Assembly (NCBI GenBank): GCA_934230115.1
Contig: CAKQEI010000056.1
Coordinates: forward strand, 1-16,680
Direction: 5' to 3'
Source: an uncultured Prevotella sp.
GTDB taxonomy: Bacteria > Bacteroidota > Bacteroidia > Bacteroidales > Bacteroidaceae
DNA length: 16,680 nt
The number at the start of each line of letters is the position of its first letter. Within the stretch, counting starts at the first letter, position 1. The notes below the pieces were generated by a model. That model made no database searches. It saw only the letters and a list, made by a program, of their open reading frames with translations, and was not told the origin of the DNA. Position numbers and translations under genes: made by a program. Shown piece by piece: positions 14,150 through 16,680 of this stretch.

Positions 14150-14157
14150 CAAAGGTA
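14150..14157 (-). promoter_or_regulatory. -7 box of the GH32 gene
   Basis: Minus-strand TACCTTTG, an exact TAnnTTTG match followed by CAGCAGAAA, the same downstream context as at the MFS promoter. It lies 65 nt before the start codon; no -33 TTTG is seen. Confidence 0.68.
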
Positions 14158-14186
14158 CGTTTTATATCATAATGTGAATGTTATTT

Positions 14187-14193
14187 ATGTTTC
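14187..14193 (-). promoter_or_regulatory. candidate regulator site GAAACAT (GH32 promoter)
   Basis: GAAACAT on the minus strand, 29 nt upstream of the -7 box, identical in sequence and spacing to the site at the MFS operon. Upstream is TTGTAAGTT, also present near the MFS site (12289-12297) but at a different spacing. Confidence 0.42.
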
Positions 14194-14236
14194 CTAAACT
14201 TACAAGAATTACGTAATGAAACAATACTTGAGTGAA

Positions 14237-14255
14237 TAGTCATTTATTTTGACTA
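14237..14255. promoter_or_regulatory. inverted repeat TAGTCA-N7-TGACTA
   Basis: A perfect 6-bp inverted repeat with a 7-bp A+T spacer in the divergent region, 20 nt upstream of the -7 box of the regulator gene. TTTTGACTA within it recurs at 16584-16592 downstream of the same gene. It may be an operator for autoregulation; short inverted repeats also arise by chance. Confidence 0.3.
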
Positions 14256-14275
14256 CAGGATATAAGATTTTTCAG

Positions 14276-14283
14276 TAACTTTG
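14276..14283 (+). promoter_or_regulatory. -7 box of the hybrid sensor gene
   Basis: TAACTTTG matches TAnnTTTG, 33 nt before the start codon at 14317. A TTTG at 14248-14251 has a 24-nt spacer. Confidence 0.62.
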
Positions 14284-14316
14284 CCATTGAAAATATATAA
14301 AACCTGACATTTACAT

Positions 14317-16551
14317 ATGAAAACCAAAACTTACAACACATTATTTATATTGCTTGCGACTCTTATACTCGCCACTGGTTGCACTAGCAACTATAAATAT
14401 AAGATAGGTGTATCGCAATGTGTGGGTGGACGCTGGCGCGAGAAAGCCAACATTGAGATGCTTTCTGCACAACATCTATACGACACCGACGTAAAAGTGA
14501 TCATTAAGAATGCCGACAACAGCAACGAGCGGCAATGCCTTCAGATAGACAGCCTCATCAACGAGGGTGTCGACCTACTTGTGGTTTCGCCAAATGACTA
14601 TCATGCCCTGAATAGCAGTTTGCAACATGCCCGCGACAAGAACATTCCTATAATTTTCTTCGACCGTACTACAGCCATGAAAGACTATACTGCCTATATA
14701 GGCGGCGACAACGTTGAGGCAGGGCGCAAGATGGCGGAATACGCAGCAATGCTATGTCGCGATAGTGTTAAGACTGACGGACGACGACCTATTGTATTGG
14801 AAATGAGTGGACCATCTGATATGTCCCCAGCTGTAGAACGACATTCTGGTTTTAGCGAAACAATGAAACAATATCCATCCATTGAGTATCATCATGTGCC
14901 AGGTAAATGGTCATACGACGACTGTAAACGTATAATGCAACGATGGTTGAAGGATGGCAAAATTGTAGATATTGTATTCTGCCACAGTGATTTGGTTGCT
15001 TTTGGTGCTTATGAGGCAGCCAAAGAATTTCACAAGGAGCACGACATCCGTTTTCTTGGTATTGACGGACTGCCAGGCGAGGGTATAGACGCTGTGCAAA
15101 AAGGACAACTCTCTGCATCATACATATATCCTACTCATGGCGAGGAAGTTATAGCTCTTGCCTTGCGTATACTTGAAGGGAAACCCTTTGAACGTGTGAA
15201 CAACATGAAGAGCTTTGTTGTAACGCCACAAAATGTTGCAGACATATCGCTGAGCAGCAACTCATTGATGAAACAGAACCAATATCTTGCAACAATACAG
15301 TCGAAACTCGAGACTTATCTCGGTTTCTATCACATCCAGCGCTCACTACTCATCGTGGCATTCCTCGTAATACTGCTATTGGCAGTGGCTGTTGCAACCA
15401 CATGGCGTGCCGTAAAGGTCACACGTCGTGCTAACCGTCGTATGCGTGAGTTGAATGACGAACAGACACGTTTCTTTACAAACGCATCACACCAGTTGCG
15501 CACTCCACTTACACTTATAGCCGGACCCATAAACCAACTTGCCGAAGGCAAAGGTGACAAACAACAACTCATCGACATTATTCAACGCAATGTGGAACAA
15601 CTACAAAGACTTATAAGTGACGTACTTTTGTTCCGTCGCGAGAACCGCGCTACTGTTGACGACACGACCGCAACTACTAATGAGCAACTAACAGCAAGCC
15701 GCAAGTCAGTACAAGACTGTCGTCATGACATTATTGTAAATAACAATGCCGACGAACTCGCTACAGTGCTTATCGTGGATGACAATGCCGACATGCGTGC
15801 CTATCTGCGCACATTGTTGCTCGACCGCTACTATGTAATAGAAGCAGCCGACGGACAAAGCGGACTTAAACTTGCCGTAGAGAGTGTGCCCGACATAGTG
15901 GTGTCGGACGTGATGATGCCAGTAATGGACGGACTTACTTTCTGTACACGCCTTAAGCAGCATGAGGCAACAAGCCACATTCCAGTGCTTCTGCTTACTG
16001 CACGCAGCAGCGAACAACAATACATCGAAGGATTGCAGACTGGAGCCGACATGTATATGACGAAACCGTTCAGTGCCGACCTGCTCCTTGCCAACATAGC
16101 CTCGCTCCTTGCCAATCGCCAGAAGCTACGTCAACTGTTCAAAACTCAAAATTTATCATCAGCGTTGCCGACTACAAGTCAACATTCAACACTCAACACT
16201 CAACATTCAACATCCATTTCGCCCGACCGCCGATTCCTTGACACCTTCCTCAAGGCTATGGATAAGCACATGAGCAACACCAACCTCAAGATAGAGGTTA
16301 TAGGCGACGAAATAGGACTCTCACGCGTTCAGCTCTACCGCAAGGTTAAAGCCCTCACGGGCATGACACCAATAGAGATACTGCGCGAAACAAGACTAAA
16401 ACGAGCCATGCAGCTGCTAAAGACAACCGATAAGACAGTATCAGAAATAGCCAACGAAGTGGGATTTGCCACTCCAGGCTACTTCTCGTCGTGCTTCAAA
16501 AAGCAGTATGACAAGTATCCAACGGATGTAAGAGAGGAAATGAAGGTTTAA
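14317..16551 (+). CDS. hybrid two-component regulator (BT1754-like) lacking HATPase domain
   Basis: A 744-residue one-protein sensor/regulator. Residues 1-22 form a signal with a lipobox-like LATGC (Cys22). About 29-320 is a LacI/ribose-type periplasmic sugar-binding domain (YKIGVSQCVGGRWREKAN, LLVVSPNDYHAL, PIIFFDR, YIGGDNVEAGRKM, VFCHSDLVAFGAYEA, FLGIDGLPGEG). A membrane helix spans about 343-366. The DHp histidine is His392 in ASHQLRTPLTLI, with its second helix ending near 444. The receiver follows at once: Asp488-Asp489, phosphoacceptor Asp531 in VVSDVMMPVMDG, Thr561, Lys583. An AraC-type HTH lies at about 650-744. Only about 38 residues separate DHp from receiver, with no N, G1 or G2 boxes, so no ATP-binding domain is present. 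In B. thetaiotaomicron BT1754 binds fructose and controls a fructan locus; the neighbours here match. A heptamer repeat tract lies between receiver and HTH. Confidence 0.95.
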   Translation: MKTKTYNTLFILLATLILATGCTSNYKYKIGVSQCVGGRWREKANIEMLSAQHLYDTDVKVIIKNADNSNERQCLQIDSLINEGVDLLVVSPNDYHALNSSLQHARDKNIPIIFFDRTTAMKDYTAYIGGDNVEAGRKMAEYAAMLCRDSVKTDGRRPIVLEMSGPSDMSPAVERHSGFSETMKQYPSIEYHHVPGKWSYDDCKRIMQRWLKDGKIVDIVFCHSDLVAFGAYEAAKEFHKEHDIRFLGIDGLPGEGIDAVQKGQLSASYIYPTHGEEVIALALRILEGKPFERVNNMKSFVVTPQNVADISLSSNSLMKQNQYLATIQSKLETYLGFYHIQRSLLIVAFLVILLLAVAVATTWRAVKVTRRANRRMRELNDEQTRFFTNASHQLRTPLTLIAGPINQLAEGKGDKQQLIDIIQRNVEQLQRLISDVLLFRRENRATVDDTTATTNEQLTASRKSVQDCRHDIIVNNNADELATVLIVDDNADMRAYLRTLLLDRYYVIEAADGQSGLKLAVESVPDIVVSDVMMPVMDGLTFCTRLKQHEATSHIPVLLLTARSSEQQYIEGLQTGADMYMTKPFSADLLLANIASLLANRQKLRQLFKTQNLSSALPTTSQHSTLNTQHSTSISPDRRFLDTFLKAMDKHMSNTNLKIEVIGDEIGLSRVQLYRKVKALTGMTPIEILRETRLKRAMQLLKTTDKTVSEIANEVGFATPGYFSSCFKKQYDKYPTDVREEMKV
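16179..16213 (+). repeat. five tandem heptamers TCAACA(T/C) inside the regulator gene
   Basis: Five exact-length units TCAACAT, TCAACAC, TCAACAC, TCAACAT, TCAACAT run without interruption and are preceded at 16139-16153 by TTCAAAACTCAAAAT, the motif of the era-der repeat tract. They encode a QHSTLNTQHST-type linker between receiver and HTH. Because 7 is not a multiple of 3, gain or loss of one unit would shift the frame. Confidence 0.9.
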
Positions 16552-16620
16552 TTTTACGTAACAAAAAAGAAAAAACTCAACATTTTTGACTATACCGTCA
16601 ACTATTGTTGCATGTAACAT

Positions 16621-16665
16621 GAGTGATATTTTGTGAACGATTCATGAAATATCACTTTTATTTTG
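16621..16665 (+). terminator. hairpin after the regulator gene
   Basis: AGTGATATTT (16622-16631) pairs with AAATATCACT (16647-16656) across a 15-nt loop and is followed by TTTATTTTG. It is a plausible A+T-rich intrinsic terminator for the regulator. It overlaps the control region of the next promoter, so it may instead belong to that. Confidence 0.45.
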
Positions 16666-16678
16666 TTCTCTAACTTTG
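16635..16678 (+). promoter_or_regulatory. promoter and GAACGAT site for a gene beyond the right edge
   Basis: TAACTTTG (16671-16678) matches the -7 consensus. GAACGAT (16635-16641), similar to GAAACAT at the GH32 and MFS promoters, ends 29 nt upstream, the same spacing. The gene it drives is outside the window; by analogy with known fructan loci it may be a susC/susD pair. Confidence 0.48.
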
Positions 16679-16680
16679 CA

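Noticed and set aside
10073..16551. Complete fructan polysaccharide-utilisation locus
   Set aside because: No susC or susD homologue is within the window; only the cytoplasmic, periplasmic and sensory part is visible, so a full locus is not claimed.

Overview
The window looks like a chromosomal segment of a Prevotella/Segatella-type member of the Bacteroidales. The basis is the recurrent Bacteroidetes promoter element TAnnTTTG ahead of genes, the absence of strong Shine-Dalgarno sequences, the era-der tandem, a fructan locus built around a hybrid two-component sensor, and a NusG paralogue of the UpxY kind. The genus is inference; the phylum is well supported.

Region 1 (1-4065, minus strand, visibly A+T-richer than the rest) is a stress-type module. 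A promoter near 4058-4065 drives a leader of about 490 nt that appears strongly structured. The leader carries a candidate intrinsic terminator and a mutually exclusive alternative stem. It is followed by a NusG-like antiterminator gene (2834-3565), a TerB-like protein of unknown function (1418-2812) and two TerD-family proteins (713-1285, 26-706). A specialised antiterminator with its own attenuator-like leader in front of ter genes, with no capsule genes in view, is the most intriguing arrangement here.

Region 2 (4200-10050) is mostly ordinary chromosome: a transglutaminase-like lipoprotein (minus), then on the plus strand a DAACS-family symporter, the ribosome-assembly GTPases Era and Der, and a small lipoprotein ending in a bidirectional terminator. 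Between era and der lies a low-complexity repeat tract with a 44-bp tandem duplication built on TCAAAA(C/T) heptamers.

Region 3 (10073-16680) is a sucrose/fructan utilisation locus resembling part of the B. thetaiotaomicron BT1754-BT1765 system. It holds fructokinase, an MFS sugar importer and a secreted GH32 fructosidase on the minus strand. Divergent from them is a hybrid sensor/regulator with a sugar-binding periplasmic domain. In logic, GH32 releases fructose outside the cytoplasm, the MFS protein imports it, the kinase phosphorylates it, and the sensor reads it out. The regulator is unusual: its histidine-containing DHp domain is joined almost directly to the receiver, with no room for the ATP-binding kinase domain. 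A heptamer repeat tract, related to the era-der repeats, sits in frame between its receiver and its HTH domain. GH32, MFS and the promoter at the right edge share a GAAACAT-like motif at an identical distance from the -7 box, a good candidate regulator site. The right edge ends in a promoter whose gene (possibly susC) lies outside the window.

No tRNA, rRNA, CRISPR array, insertion sequence or phage gene was recognised. The stretch from about 4094 to 4214 is A+T-rich and I see nothing definite in it.
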